Shown here piece after piece: positions 16,319 through 25,492 of a DNA stretch of 64,000 nucleotides. A program made the translations under genes and the position numbers. How positions within the stretch are numbered: the stretch's first letter is position 1; each line of letters opens with the position of its first letter. Under the pieces are notes generated by a model. That model saw only the letters and a list, made by a program, of their open reading frames with translations, was not told where the DNA came from and did not search any database. The DNA comes from Mycetohabitans endofungorum (GTDB lineage Bacteria > Pseudomonadota > Gammaproteobacteria > Burkholderiales > Burkholderiaceae): positions 1,426,001-1,490,000 of the forward strand of contig NZ_CP132744.1 in the NCBI RefSeq assembly GCF_037477895.1, given 5' to 3'.

Positions 16319-16734
16319 TGCGTATGCTCCTGATGACCGGTGTGATTTGTGTGATCCGTGCGATCTGTATGATTAGCACGACCCACAGAATCTGTGTAGC
16401 CAGCATGGCTGATACGGCCGGTGTGGGTAGTCTGGCCGTCGTGGCCGGCACGGTCAACGTGGTCGGCGTGGTCATGCGCCGCGGCCCGCCCCTGCGGGGT
16501 GGAACGGCTCGGCCCGGCCAACTCGCCGCGGCCCGGCGCGAGCGCACGATTCAACCGAATCCACTCGACGGCGTCGCTATCGTTGTACTGATGATATCCG
16601 GCAAAGGCCGGTGGCACAGTGACAGCCGGAACCGACGCACTGGCGTCGGCCGGCCCGGGAAAGGCAGGCTCGGCGTGGACGAGCTGCGGCACATGAGCCA
16701 CGGCGCACGCGAGCGCTGCGAACAGCTTGCGCAT
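16315..16734 (-). CDS. Small periplasmic histidine-rich protein of the copper operon
   Basis: About 139 residues with a Sec signal (MRKLFAALACAVAHVPQLVHA). The mature N-terminus has AGYHQYNDSDAVEWIRLNR, a short conserved-looking block, and the last 55 residues are a His/Asp/Thr-rich tail in which His recurs every three to four positions. The tail looks suited to binding Cu or Zn in the periplasm. The stop overlaps the start of the TolC-like gene by ATGA, so translation is probably coupled. I do not know a named family; the role as a copper chaperone or sponge is inferred from composition and operon. Confidence 0.75.
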   Translation of the reverse strand: MRKLFAALACAVAHVPQLVHAEPAFPGPADASASVPAVTVPPAFAGYHQYNDSDAVEWIRLNRALAPGRGELAGPSRSTPQGRAAAHDHADHVDRAGHDGQTTHTGRISHAGYTDSVGRANHTDRTDHTNHTGHQEHTQ

Positions 16735-16819
16735 GATGATCTCGAACAGGTCCAAGGGCCAGCGTGACGGCCGGCCGACAAGTCACCGCTTCGCCAGCAC
16801 TGGCGAGTGGACAATGAAC

Positions 16820-17269
16820 TTAGACGGGATACGCGCTCGGAGGTCGCTCAATACCGCCAGTCAGGAAGCGGATTGCGCCAACGGATGGCTGAGGCAACAA
16901 ACGGAGGTTGACAAATACACGAATGTCGGCAATCGTGCCGACACACGGCAGCGGCGCGCCGACGCAGCAGTTTGCGCCACCACTGCACTGGCCCGCGCCA
17001 TGATGTGATACGTGGTCGCCATGGCCTCGCTGGCCGGCACGCGCGCCCGCGGACGCGGCCACGTATGAAGCGTCCGAGGATACCGCCCGGGTGTCCAACA
17101 CCGCATGCGGATCGATGTCGCATACGGCGGTCTTGACATGTGCGGAATGTGCATGCGTGACCGGCGGCGTGAACTGCGACAGATCGCAATTCACGGATGC
17201 CACCGCGAGCCGGATCAGCAAACCCAGCATCAGCAGTAAGACGATAGAAGCTCTGCGCCAGACGGACAT
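16820..17269 (-). CDS. Secreted Cys/His-rich small protein (DUF2946-like)
   Basis: About 149 residues. A hydrophobic leader (ASIVLLLMLGLLIRLAVA) is followed by scattered His and Cys residues (AHSAHVKTAVCDIDPHAV, HGDHVSHHGAGQC, NCC, LPC). The C-terminus FLTGGIERPPSA is the ending typical of small DUF2946-like proteins found in copper loci. The start at 17269 places the leader at the very N-terminus; the frame is open nine codons further up. It lies 86 bp ahead of the His-rich gene and is probably the first gene of the copper operon. Confidence 0.65.
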   Translation of the reverse strand: MSVWRRASIVLLLMLGLLIRLAVASVNCDLSQFTPPVTHAHSAHVKTAVCDIDPHAVLDTRAVSSDASYVAASAGARAGQRGHGDHVSHHGAGQCSGGANCCVGAPLPCVGTIADIRVFVNLRLLPQPSVGAIRFLTGGIERPPSAYPV

Positions 17270-17757
17270 ACGCGGCAGTTTAGCATGAACCAACACCTGC
17301 TAAGCGGCGACCACGGGGTTGCGGCTTTGTGCCTTCGCCACAGACAGCACCGCGTCGGTGCATGCTGTATCGCACCGCCACCTCACCGCCGTCATGATCC
17401 GTTGCGCCTGCCCGATGGTCGGCACCGGGGTCGGGCATGGCCTCGCCAGGAGTCGAGATGAGCAGGAACGACTTGCTGAAATGGATTCGCCACAATGGAT
17501 CAGTCATCGTCGAGTAGTATCTGCCAAACGGCGCAGCGTTGTGTTGGACAAGTTGTTCGTCGGCCGCCGTCACGAAGTCGATATGAACCGTTTTCTAATG
17601 TTTTATGCCGTCCGGGCGCTGCTGCGGCAACATGGCATAGGGGCCTTTCGAATCGGACCGGGAAACCGATCGCATCATGGCCCTGCTGGACGCCTGAAAC
17701 CCGCCACTCCTCGATCAGCCGATACGCAGTATTCGGGGCAACCGTGGGCAACGGTGC
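17270..17757. other. Intergenic stretch between copper operon and small Burkholderia-type gene
   Basis: Several overlapping short frames occur on both strands, none with a start signal or a recognisable family. It may be decayed coding DNA. Confidence 0.4.
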
Positions 17758-18009
17758 TCAACCGCGCATATCGATCCAATGCTGGGCCCAGCGATTCGAA
17801 TAGTGAACCGCCTCTTGTTCAGAACTAAAATAATCGAGCGAGTAAAAACAATATAACGTTGCTGCGGTCTTCGCCGCCGTCAATGGCGAGGACATGGGCG
17901 AATTTGCCCGTTCCAGCGTGACGTTAGAAGAAAAACAGCCATCGGGTAATCGATGCGCGGAAGGCTGCACCGCATAACCGCGGTACATCCGAATAGTTTG
18001 ATTGTGCAT
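17758..18009 (-). CDS. Small conserved hypothetical protein
   Basis: An 83-residue soluble protein starting MHNQTIRMYRGYAVQPSAHR. The pattern YRGY..., a central block of short strands (LYCFYSLDYF) and the C-terminal SEQEAVHYSNRWAQHWIDMRG resemble a group of small Burkholderia proteins of unknown function that end in an aromatic helix after a FxxExxAxxY segment. The start at 18009 is chosen because the family-like block begins there; the 43 codons upstream are Arg/Pro-rich and unlike protein. No partner gene. Confidence 0.6.
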   Translation of the reverse strand: MHNQTIRMYRGYAVQPSAHRLPDGCFSSNVTLERANSPMSSPLTAAKTAATLYCFYSLDYFSSEQEAVHYSNRWAQHWIDMRG

Positions 18010-18235
18010 TGTCTTTATCTTTATGATGTGACACAGCCGGCCAGTGGCCACGAATGGGCAACACCCAGGGTGGACGAGCGCATTCAGAGGGGAGCGCGAA
18101 GCGCTGGACCGACGGCCGCGCGGTCGAAAAGACGGCACGGCGCGGAAGACTGGCGGGCAATACTACTGCCCCGCGGACGCGAGGCAGCCTGTCGTCCGGA
18201 CATATCCGGACGTATTGAGCTTACACGTATGAAGC

Positions 18236-18439
18236 TTACAGCGGCTTGATGTTCGCGGCCTGCAGACCCTTCGGGCCACGCTTGACCTGATAGCTGACGC
18301 GCTGGTTCTCCACCAGCGTCTTAAATCCCTCTCCGGTAATTTCGGAGAAATGCGCGAACAGGTCTTCACCACCCGCGTCCGGCGTGATGAAACCAAAACC
18401 CTTGCTGTCGTTGAACCACTTAACGATACCGGTATCCAT
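18236..18439 (-). CDS. Cold-shock protein (CspA family)
   Basis: A 67-residue RNA chaperone made of one OB-fold cold-shock domain. Both RNA-binding motifs are present: RNP1 as KGFGFITP and RNP2 as DLFAHFSEI; the end [11 protein letters not shown] is also standard. GAGGG precedes the ATG at 18439 by eight bases. The leader upstream is long and without genes, as usual for cold-shock mRNAs whose 5' region folds differently at low temperature; that is family knowledge, not shown here. Confidence 0.96.
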   Translation of the reverse strand: MDTGIVKWFNDSKGFGFITPDAGGEDLFAHFSEITGEGFKTLVENQRVSYQVKRGPKGLQAANIKPL

Positions 18440-19375
18440 GGACGAATCCCTCAAAAGAAAAAATAAATGTTTCCCGCTTAGTGCGGCAGTACGGAAGCGA
18501 TCAAGAGGGAGAGGACAACGAGCGTACCGCGTGGGTCGCGGACAGATGATGAACAGCAATCGGACATCTTGAAAACTTCAGTCAGCAAAGATACGCGAGA
18601 TGATGCATACAGTCAAACGTTTTCGCGCGTGGTCATGCTTAAAGCAATAAAAATTCTGATAGTGTTCGCCTGGCGCGTCGACGGACGCCAGCAAACGGAC
18701 GCCTCTATTGCTGAACAAGATGGTTTCTTTTTGCGTAATCTATATGACTCAACCGACAGGCTACAAAAAAATTAAGCATTGATCGTGCCCACCCTGCTCG
18801 TGCACGGTGCAGCGCCGTGTCTCGCGTCTGACGCAATATGCGCCCAGCGGTCAACGAACTGACGCGTTCCGCCTTGCCAGTGCTTATGCCGTTGCGCCTA
18901 CACTGCGCTACCGTGCGAGCCCCGCGCTGTCCGCCACCGCAGCCTGACGGCCTCAGTCGCAAATCTTTCGTCACGAGAGCGGCTCGAACGCGGTGGCCCT
19001 TCCGATGCCGCGCCACTACGAAACCTCGTATGTACCGGTTCACGACACTTCTGGAATACTCATAAGTTGTGTTTCCGGCGCCACGCACGCCGACTCCGAT
19101 GGCGCCAGCCGGGCAGACGCGGTTGACGACACCAAGCCTGGTACGGCGCTACAAGGATAGATGCGCCGCCGGGCGCACCGCCATGACGGACCGCAGACCG
19201 GTACCTGCAAACTTCGCCATGTTGGTTCACTATACGGTCGCAGCGCGTTGCTCGCTACCCGAAGTTTGACGACGCTCAGGCCCGCCCGCCGAACGCTGCT
19301 CCCCGCGTCGGCGCGTGCCGCCAAGCGTGTGTGATTCGCTTGCTGCACCCGTATAAATCGAAAAAAGATCGTTAG
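18440..19375. other. Long non-coding stretch between cspA and the LuxR gene
   Basis: About 930 bp with no credible gene. The first 120 bp are the cspA leader. The rest has only short frames without motifs. I see no lux-box-like dyad that I can support. Confidence 0.5.
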
Positions 19376-20335
19376 ATGTTGCAGTCCCATCATCACGACC
19401 GACGCTGGAGCCACCGTTCCATGGAGCAAGAATGCGAAACGCTGCCGTACTGGCTTACCCGGCCAGCATCCGGCGAACAGCCAAACCCGTCTGACGGCGC
19501 AGTGGCTGCGACGGCTCATGTAGCGCTGCCACCCGGCGGCTTCCTTACGCTGTTTACAGAGCAAGACATCGGCGCCCCGAAGGCTGATCCCCGCCAGCCT
19601 CTTACGACCAGCCCCCTGCTGCGCTATACCAGTGTGCAAGATCGTGTGGAATTCATGCGGGGCAAGCTTGCGCAATTGGGGTTCGACTCATTCAGCTATA
19701 TCGTGCCGCGCAAAAGCAGCGATCACAAGTCAATGTTCGTGCTGACGGACTACGAGTCGCGCAGTTGGTTGTCACGCTACTTCCGCGAGCGCTATTTCGA
19801 TTTTGACCCGAGGATCCATTGCGCATCGTCCACTGGCCTGCCGTCGCCGTGGAGCGCCGCGCAACTGCGCGTGAATTTGCCTCGCGCACCATCGCGCAGC
19901 CAACGCATCAGACAACTGATCGAGCTACTGGAGGAAGACAAGCGGCGTAGCGGACTGGTGATCCGCTTCCCGCTGCCGCGCGTCGATACGACGGCCTGCC
20001 TGTGTTTCAATTCATCGATGGATGACATCCGCTGGCTCAGCGATACGCTCGTTGCCCAGACATTGATGTTTGCGCATGCCATTCATGAGTTCATTTGGAC
20101 GCACGCGCAAGGCGCGATTGGCCTGGCGCCGGCACCACAACGTGAAGGGATCGCGCTGTCCGAGTTGCAGCAATCGATCCTGCAAGCCGTCGTGCAAGGT
20201 CGTCGCGACAAGGAAATTGCCTATTTCCTTGGCCTGTCGCCACACAACGTCGACTATCACATGCGACGATTGCGTACATTGTTCAACGTGCGCAACCGGG
20301 TGCAGTTGATCAACGTCGCGCGCGCATACCTGTGA
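19376..20335 (+). CDS. LuxR-type regulator with autoinducer-binding domain (solo)
   Basis: A 319-residue transcription factor. The autoinducer-binding domain (about 85-235) keeps the AHL-pocket pattern: SRSWLSRYFRERYFDFDP gives the conserved W, Y, D and P, followed by PSPWS. The GerE HTH (about 255-319) has LSELQQSILQAVVQGRRDKEIAYFLGLS and VDYHMRRLRTLFNVRNR. An unusual 80-residue N-terminal extension precedes the domain; an internal Met at residue 16 could be the real start. No luxI-type synthase is found in the window, so it is a candidate LuxR solo responding to foreign or host-derived signals. Confidence 0.9.
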   Translation: MLQSHHHDRRWSHRSMEQECETLPYWLTRPASGEQPNPSDGAVAATAHVALPPGGFLTLFTEQDIGAPKADPRQPLTTSPLLRYTSVQDRVEFMRGKLAQLGFDSFSYIVPRKSSDHKSMFVLTDYESRSWLSRYFRERYFDFDPRIHCASSTGLPSPWSAAQLRVNLPRAPSRSQRIRQLIELLEEDKRRSGLVIRFPLPRVDTTACLCFNSSMDDIRWLSDTLVAQTLMFAHAIHEFIWTHAQGAIGLAPAPQREGIALSELQQSILQAVVQGRRDKEIAYFLGLSPHNVDYHMRRLRTLFNVRNRVQLINVARAYL

Positions 20336-20563
20336 CCGGCACGGATCATCGTGACTCGCATGACGAACGCCAAGTCATCGTTGCCGTAACGGCTCACGGA
20401 CGAGCACTGAAGCAGCAATCCCACTCTGTGCCAGGCAACATTGCTTGTGCGCTCGCTTGTCCGCTTGGCGGTGCTAGCGATCAAGCAACAATTGGAATGG
20501 CTGGCGCGTGCGCTGAACCGCAACGCGTAGGCACCAGTCAGACATGACGCGCACGACACGCTA

Positions 20564-21406
20564 CTAACGGCTTCGTGGCCGGGCCAGTGCATAGCGCAAA
20601 GCGTCTCCGAGCAGGTTGCGCCATACGGCCCATGTATGGCCGCCGTCGACGATGCGCAGCGCTGCTGGATTGCCGCACGCACGTAAGTTCGCGTACAGTT
20701 TGCACACCTCGGCCTGGATCGCAAGATCGTCGTCGCCGGACGCGACGAACATGGACACACGCAACGGTTGCCGCAGGTAAGCACGCCACTGCGCTGGATA
20801 GTTCAACGCGCGCCAGACCTGCGGGTCGAATTGCGCCGCGCCGAATACCCCGACCCAGCGCGCCGCCGAACTCGGCGGCGGTTCGTTCGCGTAGATGGCG
20901 GGACTGAGCAGGATCGCCGAGCCGAACAAGTCCGGCCGGGTCATTGCATAGCGCAGCGCGCCGAATCCCCCCATCGATACACCGCCGATTACCCGCTCGT
21001 CACGCTGCTGGGAAACCCTGAAACGCGCGTCAATTTCCGGCATCAGCTCGGAGAAGAACGCGGTTTCGATCGCCTCCTTCCGGTCCACGTACCATTGCGT
21101 ACCACCCTGCGGCATCACAATGACGATCGGTGCGATATCTTTGCGCTCGATCAGCGCGTCGACGGTAGCCTGCACGCGCCCTTGTGAGATCCAGTCGTTC
21201 GCATTGTCATTGTTTCCGTGCAGCAGATAGACAACCGGTAATCGTGGGCCGTCGTGATCATAGCCGGTCGGCAGGTAGATTGTGTACGACCAGTCCCGGT
21301 TCAGGGTTTCCGAATGAAACGAGCGAATCAGCACGGTGCTGGCGATCGCAGGCGCCCCAGCCATCAAACCGAGCACCGCTGTCAGCCACTCCAGCAAGAT
21401 GCGCAT
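20564..21406 (-). CDS. Secreted alpha/beta-hydrolase, putative esterase (PF00756 type)
   Basis: A 280-residue esterase D-like hydrolase with a leader peptide (LLEWLTAVLGLMAGAPAIA). The lid/oxyanion strand is VVYLLHGNNDNANDW, the nucleophile elbow is GGVSMGGFGALR (GxSxGG), the acid is likely in FVASGDDDLAI and the His in GGHTWAVW. GGAGG precedes the ATG at 21406. It follows the OpgC-like gene by 34 bp in the same direction, so the two may act together on an envelope glycan or acyl ester; the substrate is unknown. Confidence 0.85.
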   Translation of the reverse strand: MRILLEWLTAVLGLMAGAPAIASTVLIRSFHSETLNRDWSYTIYLPTGYDHDGPRLPVVYLLHGNNDNANDWISQGRVQATVDALIERKDIAPIVIVMPQGGTQWYVDRKEAIETAFFSELMPEIDARFRVSQQRDERVIGGVSMGGFGALRYAMTRPDLFGSAILLSPAIYANEPPPSSAARWVGVFGAAQFDPQVWRALNYPAQWRAYLRQPLRVSMFVASGDDDLAIQAEVCKLYANLRACGNPAALRIVDGGHTWAVWRNLLGDALRYALARPRSR

Positions 21407-21440
21407 CGAGCCTGCCCTCCTCCCTATGATACGCGCGCGC

Positions 21441-22547
21441 TCAAGCAGCGCCGGCCGTGCGGCGTGCAGCGGCTGCACCGAACCACCGCGTGAGCGGATC
21501 CGCACAGCCAGCCACGAGCAGCAACGAGGCGATCGCCACCGCGTCGGCGACGAACCCGAGCGGCACATCGAGCAACCCGTCGGTCCACCAATAGAGTACC
21601 GAATCGACACCGAGCGAAATCACCGTACCCGCCACGAAGCATAACAAGCCCTTGCGGCCAACGGCGCCGATCCACGGCACCGATCCGGCCAGCCGACGCA
21701 TCCAGCCATATTGCACCATGTTCGCCACCAGCCAGGCGAGCGCGATAAAATTGACCACGCGAGGCCACTGCAAGTCGCGCTTCATGACACTGTCCGACGC
21801 CCCATTGATGGACAATTTACAGTACGCGCAGATGAGCACCGTGAGCAGCGCGACGACGCTAATGATCCAGCCTGCGCGCGAACGACGCAGGCCAGCGTAG
21901 ATCGGCTGGCAGCGCGCCAGCGCGCCGAGCGTGAACATCGCTTGCCAGGCGAACGGATTGAAATCCCACCGGTTCCCCGGTGCAGCCGGCAGCAGCCAGT
22001 ATGCGTCACCGGCCAGGCACCACAGCGCGAACGAGCACACCGCCAGCAACCAGGGCCAGCCGCGTGCAAGCGGGATAATCACCGGTACCGCCAGCGCAAA
22101 GAACGCATACATCGGCAACACAGACGCCAGATAGGGCTGCCGCCGGAACAATAAGATGTCGCGCAGCACCACTGCAGGCGAGTCAATCAACCCGTCCAGG
22201 TCAGCCGACGCCATATTGGGCGCGTCGATGCTGAACGCGCGCAGAATCGCGCTGACGAGCAACATCAAACCAGCGGTAACGAGAAAAGCACGGTAGATTT
22301 CCCACGCACGGCGGATGAAACGTCGACGCGCGGCGGCCTCATCACGACGCGCGGCGAGCGTGGTCCACGCGATGGCGGTAGCGTAGCCGCCCAGGAACAC
22401 GAATACCTCGGCAGCATCGCACAGCGCATAGGTGTGCAACGTCACACGTGACAACATGCTGCCGCCGATGTGATCGACGACGATGATCAGTAATACGAGG
22501 CCACGAAAAAAGTCGAGCTCGGCCAAACGAGCAGTCGATGGCTGCAT
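21441..22547 (-). CDS. OpgC-family membrane acyltransferase
   Basis: A 368-residue integral membrane protein with about ten hydrophobic helices. The N-terminal block RLAELDFFRGLVLLIIVVDHIGG is the hallmark of OpgC-type proteins, which add succinyl groups to periplasmic glucans in other bacteria; the FFRG and DH residues are the conserved ones. AEVFVFLGGYATAIA and PFAWQAMFTLGA also fit the family. I chose the start at 22547 (MQPSTARLAEL); the open frame extends 32 codons further without a signal. It is transcribed ahead of the esterase. The acyl donor and acceptor cannot be told from sequence. Confidence 0.88.
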   Translation of the reverse strand: MQPSTARLAELDFFRGLVLLIIVVDHIGGSMLSRVTLHTYALCDAAEVFVFLGGYATAIAWTTLAARRDEAAARRRFIRRAWEIYRAFLVTAGLMLLVSAILRAFSIDAPNMASADLDGLIDSPAVVLRDILLFRRQPYLASVLPMYAFFALAVPVIIPLARGWPWLLAVCSFALWCLAGDAYWLLPAAPGNRWDFNPFAWQAMFTLGALARCQPIYAGLRRSRAGWIISVVALLTVLICAYCKLSINGASDSVMKRDLQWPRVVNFIALAWLVANMVQYGWMRRLAGSVPWIGAVGRKGLLCFVAGTVISLGVDSVLYWWTDGLLDVPLGFVADAVAIASLLLVAGCADPLTRWFGAAAARRTAGAA

Positions 22548-22694
22548 CAGTACAAAGAGGGGATGGATAAACAGGCAAGGCGGGCCGGGAACCCACCGCG
22601 CACCGCCCGTCACCCAAGACGAAGCGCTGCGCAATGGGTACAAACCGTATTATGCCATTGAGTTTCGCGTCTTCACACGCCATGCCTTCACACG

Positions 22695-23945
22695 TCACGC
22701 GCGAGCAGCGGGCGTCGTGTCAGCGTCCGTGACGTCGGCCTCGCGCGTTTCGGGCATCGCCAGCCACACTATCAGCACGGCCAGCGCGCCGGCCGCCGCC
22801 AAGCCGATGAAGCTTACGCCGTTGCCAAAATGGTCCGCGACCAGTCCGGCGAGCGCGGTGCTCAGCGTCGCGCCGATGCCGGCGGCCAGGCCGAATACGC
22901 CAATGCACAGGTTATAGCGCCCCTTGTCGCCGGCCACATCGGCTGCGATCAACGGCAGCATCACGCCGAATACCGCGGCGCTCAGCCCGTCGAAGATTTG
23001 CACCGGCACCAGCAGGCTCGGTGTGGTAACGCCAGCAAACAGCAGCGCCCGCACCGGTAACGCGGCAAAGCCCAGTAACAGAATCGGCCGGCGTCCCCAT
23101 CGCTGCGCCGAGCGCCCGACCCACGGCGAGAGCCATGCCACGATGAACTGCGGCACGATGATGCAAGCGGCAATCACCAGTTGCACGTTGTCGCCCATAT
23201 GCGCGGTGACTTCGCCGGCCGCCAGATTCAACATGGCCGCATTGGATAAGTGAAACAACACGATGCATGCGGCAAACGTCAACATGCGCCGATCCCGCAA
23301 CAGCTCGCCAATGCTCTCGCGCGGCGGCGCCGGCACAGGCCGCTGTGGCAGTTCACGCGCGGCGCGCGCCGGACCCAGATGAAGGGGATCGATCATGTAT
23401 AACGCAATAATGGCTGGCAGCGTCAATGCAGCCGTCAACCAGAACACCGAGCGCACTGATACATATTCGCCGCACAATCCCATTAACCCGGCGGCCACCG
23501 CGCTGCCGATCGAGGCAAACCGCGCATTTCGGCCCAGCCGGTCGCCCAACGCGTGGCGGCCGACCAGCGCAAGCGACAACGCCGCGAGGGCCGGCGTCAA
23601 CATGCAACTGGCAAAGCCGTGGAACACCTCCGCAGCGAGCACGGGGATCGTGGTCGGGCTGCCAGCCAGCAGCAGTGCACAGATCGCAATCGCAACGATC
23701 GCAGCCATCGCCGCGGCACGCTTGTTCTGCGTCGCGTCGATCAACGCACCGGCCGGCACTTGGCTGACCATTGCCGTGATCGTACCGACCGACAGCGCGA
23801 TGCCGATTTCTCCTTGGGTCCATTTGTGCGTGGCCAGGTACGAGGCGATGAACGGGCCGAACCCCGTCTGGACGTTTGCAAGGAAGAAGTTCAGGCCATC
23901 CAGCGCACGCAGGCTCCGTGCATTCGGCATGACAGTCTTGCTCAT
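22695..23945 (-). CDS. MFS transporter
   Basis: A 416-residue major facilitator protein with twelve hydrophobic segments in two halves. The N-terminal half has NFFLANVQTGFGPFIASYLA and the loop 2-3 region VPAGALIDATQNKRAA, a variant of the MFS signature. Charged and Pro-rich residues lie in the central loop (about 195-220). It resembles the arabinose/drug-efflux group, but the substrate is unknown. Its ATG overlaps the stop of the upstream PRC-barrel gene (ATGA), so the two form an operon. Confidence 0.88.
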   Translation of the reverse strand: MSKTVMPNARSLRALDGLNFFLANVQTGFGPFIASYLATHKWTQGEIGIALSVGTITAMVSQVPAGALIDATQNKRAAAMAAIVAIAICALLLAGSPTTIPVLAAEVFHGFASCMLTPALAALSLALVGRHALGDRLGRNARFASIGSAVAAGLMGLCGEYVSVRSVFWLTAALTLPAIIALYMIDPLHLGPARAARELPQRPVPAPPRESIGELLRDRRMLTFAACIVLFHLSNAAMLNLAAGEVTAHMGDNVQLVIAACIIVPQFIVAWLSPWVGRSAQRWGRRPILLLGFAALPVRALLFAGVTTPSLLVPVQIFDGLSAAVFGVMLPLIAADVAGDKGRYNLCIGVFGLAAGIGATLSTALAGLVADHFGNGVSFIGLAAAGALAVLIVWLAMPETREADVTDADTTPAARA

Positions 23946-24940
23946 CGGGATGCCCGCCCTGCCGGGGCCGTCGGCTGTCGTGCTACGGCCGGCGTGCCGC
24001 GCGCGGCGATAGGCGCAGGCGATACCGCACGGATCGGCTGGTCGGCCATATAGGACGGCGAAGCATCAAGCTGCTGATCCGATAGGTCCAACAGCAGTTG
24101 AATGGCCTTGTCCCGAGCCACGAAGCGCAGCGCTGTCCAATCGGCGGCGATCCGCCGCCGGTCTGCGCTAATCAGGTTACCCAGCTCGAGCACCGCAGCC
24201 TGCGGCCGCAGCCCCGCATCGATCAGCACGTCAACGACGCGCCCCACCTTCGAACCGTTGGTGCGCTGCACGGTGGTATCCATTAGCGGCACAGCGCCCG
24301 ATGTCAGGCTGCCGGCTTGCGACGGCTTGGCCGGATCGATCGGCGGCGTGCGCGATGGCACCCATTCCAACGCCCCGGCCACACGCGGCCCCACTGGCTT
24401 GACCCGCAGCGCGCCAACCGGGAAATCGACCTTGCGATCCCCGACTCCCATGAACCCTGTCAGGTTGACGACGATCTCGCGCAGCATCCCGTTGGCATCG
24501 ACCACCAAGTCCACGGCATGGCCGATGGCCTTGCCATCCGGCCGTTGCACCTCGGTATCGAGCAGGCCCTTGACCTGGCCCGGATACAGCAGCCGCGATG
24601 CAATCAGCGGCGCCGGCATTGGCTGCACCGGCGGCGGCGAAAACACGGTCGCCGTAGCGCGTTGCGGTGATCGGTGCGGCTTTTTCGGTGCCGCACGGTC
24701 ACTATCCGTCTTTGCCTCACGCAGCTCGAGCTCAGGTTGCACCGGCGGCGCAGCCGGTTCCGGCGGCACCGCTTCAGGCAGGGGCACTGCCTGCGCCATG
24801 CCTTCGACGATCGGTGCCGGGCTCTGCTGATCGAACGTGCTACAAGCGACGAGCGCCAGCAGCATGCTCAACAAGCATAGACAACGTAGAACCAGAACGG
24901 GATGATTCGGACGGCAAGCGCGTCGGGAAAAACCGCTCAT
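23942..24940 (-). CDS. PRC-barrel domain lipoprotein
   Basis: A predicted envelope lipoprotein. A hydrophobic leader ends in the lipobox LVAC. A Pro/Glu/Ala-rich linker (about 60 residues) follows, then two PRC-barrel-like repeats: one with LIASRLLYPGQVKG...GHAVDLVVDANG, one with VPLMDTTVQRTNGSKVGRVVDVLIDAG. PRC barrels are protein-protein or ligand modules; function here is unknown. The start is uncertain: 24940 (MSGFSRRAC) puts the leader at the N-terminus, while the frame is open up to 25051. It overlaps the MFS gene by four bases, which suggests coupled expression. Confidence 0.75.
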   Translation of the reverse strand: MSGFSRRACRPNHPVLVLRCLCLLSMLLALVACSTFDQQSPAPIVEGMAQAVPLPEAVPPEPAAPPVQPELELREAKTDSDRAAPKKPHRSPQRATATVFSPPPVQPMPAPLIASRLLYPGQVKGLLDTEVQRPDGKAIGHAVDLVVDANGMLREIVVNLTGFMGVGDRKVDFPVGALRVKPVGPRVAGALEWVPSRTPPIDPAKPSQAGSLTSGAVPLMDTTVQRTNGSKVGRVVDVLIDAGLRPQAAVLELGNLISADRRRIAADWTALRFVARDKAIQLLLDLSDQQLDASPSYMADQPIRAVSPAPIAARGTPAVARQPTAPAGRASR

Positions 24941-24980
24941 CAGGGACAGGGCTGATTGGCTCAACTCTTGCATCGCGCGT

Positions 24981-25415
24981 TCATCCCAGATGAGTCTGCC
25001 TCGATACATGAGTAGGACCGTCCATGGCTGCCAAACCGCGCATGATGCCACAATCCTGAACGGACCGCGCGCCGTGACACCGCTCGCGGAGCGCGCTCAA
25101 TTGTGCGCGCAGCTGCTGCAGTTCGTCGATTCGCATGCTGACGTGCCGCAAATGCTCATCGACGAGCGCATCGATCGCGCCACAATCGCGCGCCGGAGCG
25201 TCCGCGGCCTGCAGCAACACACGAATCTCGTCATGCGTCATGTCCAGTGCTCGGCAATTGCGCACGAAGCGCAAACGGTCCAAATGCGCTTCGCCGTATG
25301 CGCGGTAATTGGCGCCTGTGCGCGCCGCCACCGGCAGCAACCCTTCTTTCTCGTAGAAGCGGACTGTTTCGGGCGTGCACCCGGCCCGCTTTGCCAATTC
25401 ACCAATTTTCATCAT
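24981..25415 (-). CDS. MerR-family heavy-metal regulator (CadR/PbrR-like)
   Basis: A 144-residue metal-sensing activator. The winged HTH has MKIGELAKRAGCTPETVRFYEKEGLL, and the dimerisation helix follows. Metal-binding candidates are Cys77-region RDCGAIDALVDEHL and the C-terminal CHGARSVQDCGIMRGL; these places match the three cysteines that bind Cd/Pb/Zn in CadR and PbrR. It is divergent from the P-type ATPase, with one 21-bp dyad in the shared gap. Confidence 0.92.
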   Translation of the reverse strand: MMKIGELAKRAGCTPETVRFYEKEGLLPVAARTGANYRAYGEAHLDRLRFVRNCRALDMTHDEIRVLLQAADAPARDCGAIDALVDEHLRHVSMRIDELQQLRAQLSALRERCHGARSVQDCGIMRGLAAMDGPTHVSRQTHLG

Positions 25416-25433
25416 TGTCCCGCATAGATCCGC

Positions 25434-25464
25434 TTGACCTTAAAGCGGCTTCAAGGTGTGTACT
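25434..25464 (+). promoter_or_regulatory. MerR-type promoter/operator of the metal ATPase
   Basis: TTGACC (25434-25439) is a -35 box. A dyad with arms ACCTT (25437-25441) and AAGGT (25453-25457) lies in the spacer, and a -10 region follows at about 25459-25464 (TGTACT). The spacer of about 19-20 bases is longer than usual, as in MerR-controlled promoters that need the activator to untwist the DNA. Confidence 0.8.
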
Positions 25465-25492
25465 ACAGCATAAATCACCTGAGGAATCCAGC

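Noticed and set aside
17319..17828. Plus-strand 169-codon frame near 17.3-17.8 kb
   Set aside because: It is Arg/His-rich, has no Shine-Dalgarno sequence, and overlaps the better supported minus-strand small gene at 17758-18009.
18569..19375. Short open frames between cspA and the LuxR gene
   Set aside because: They have no ribosome sites, Arg-rich composition and no family motifs; they look like chance frames in GC-rich DNA.
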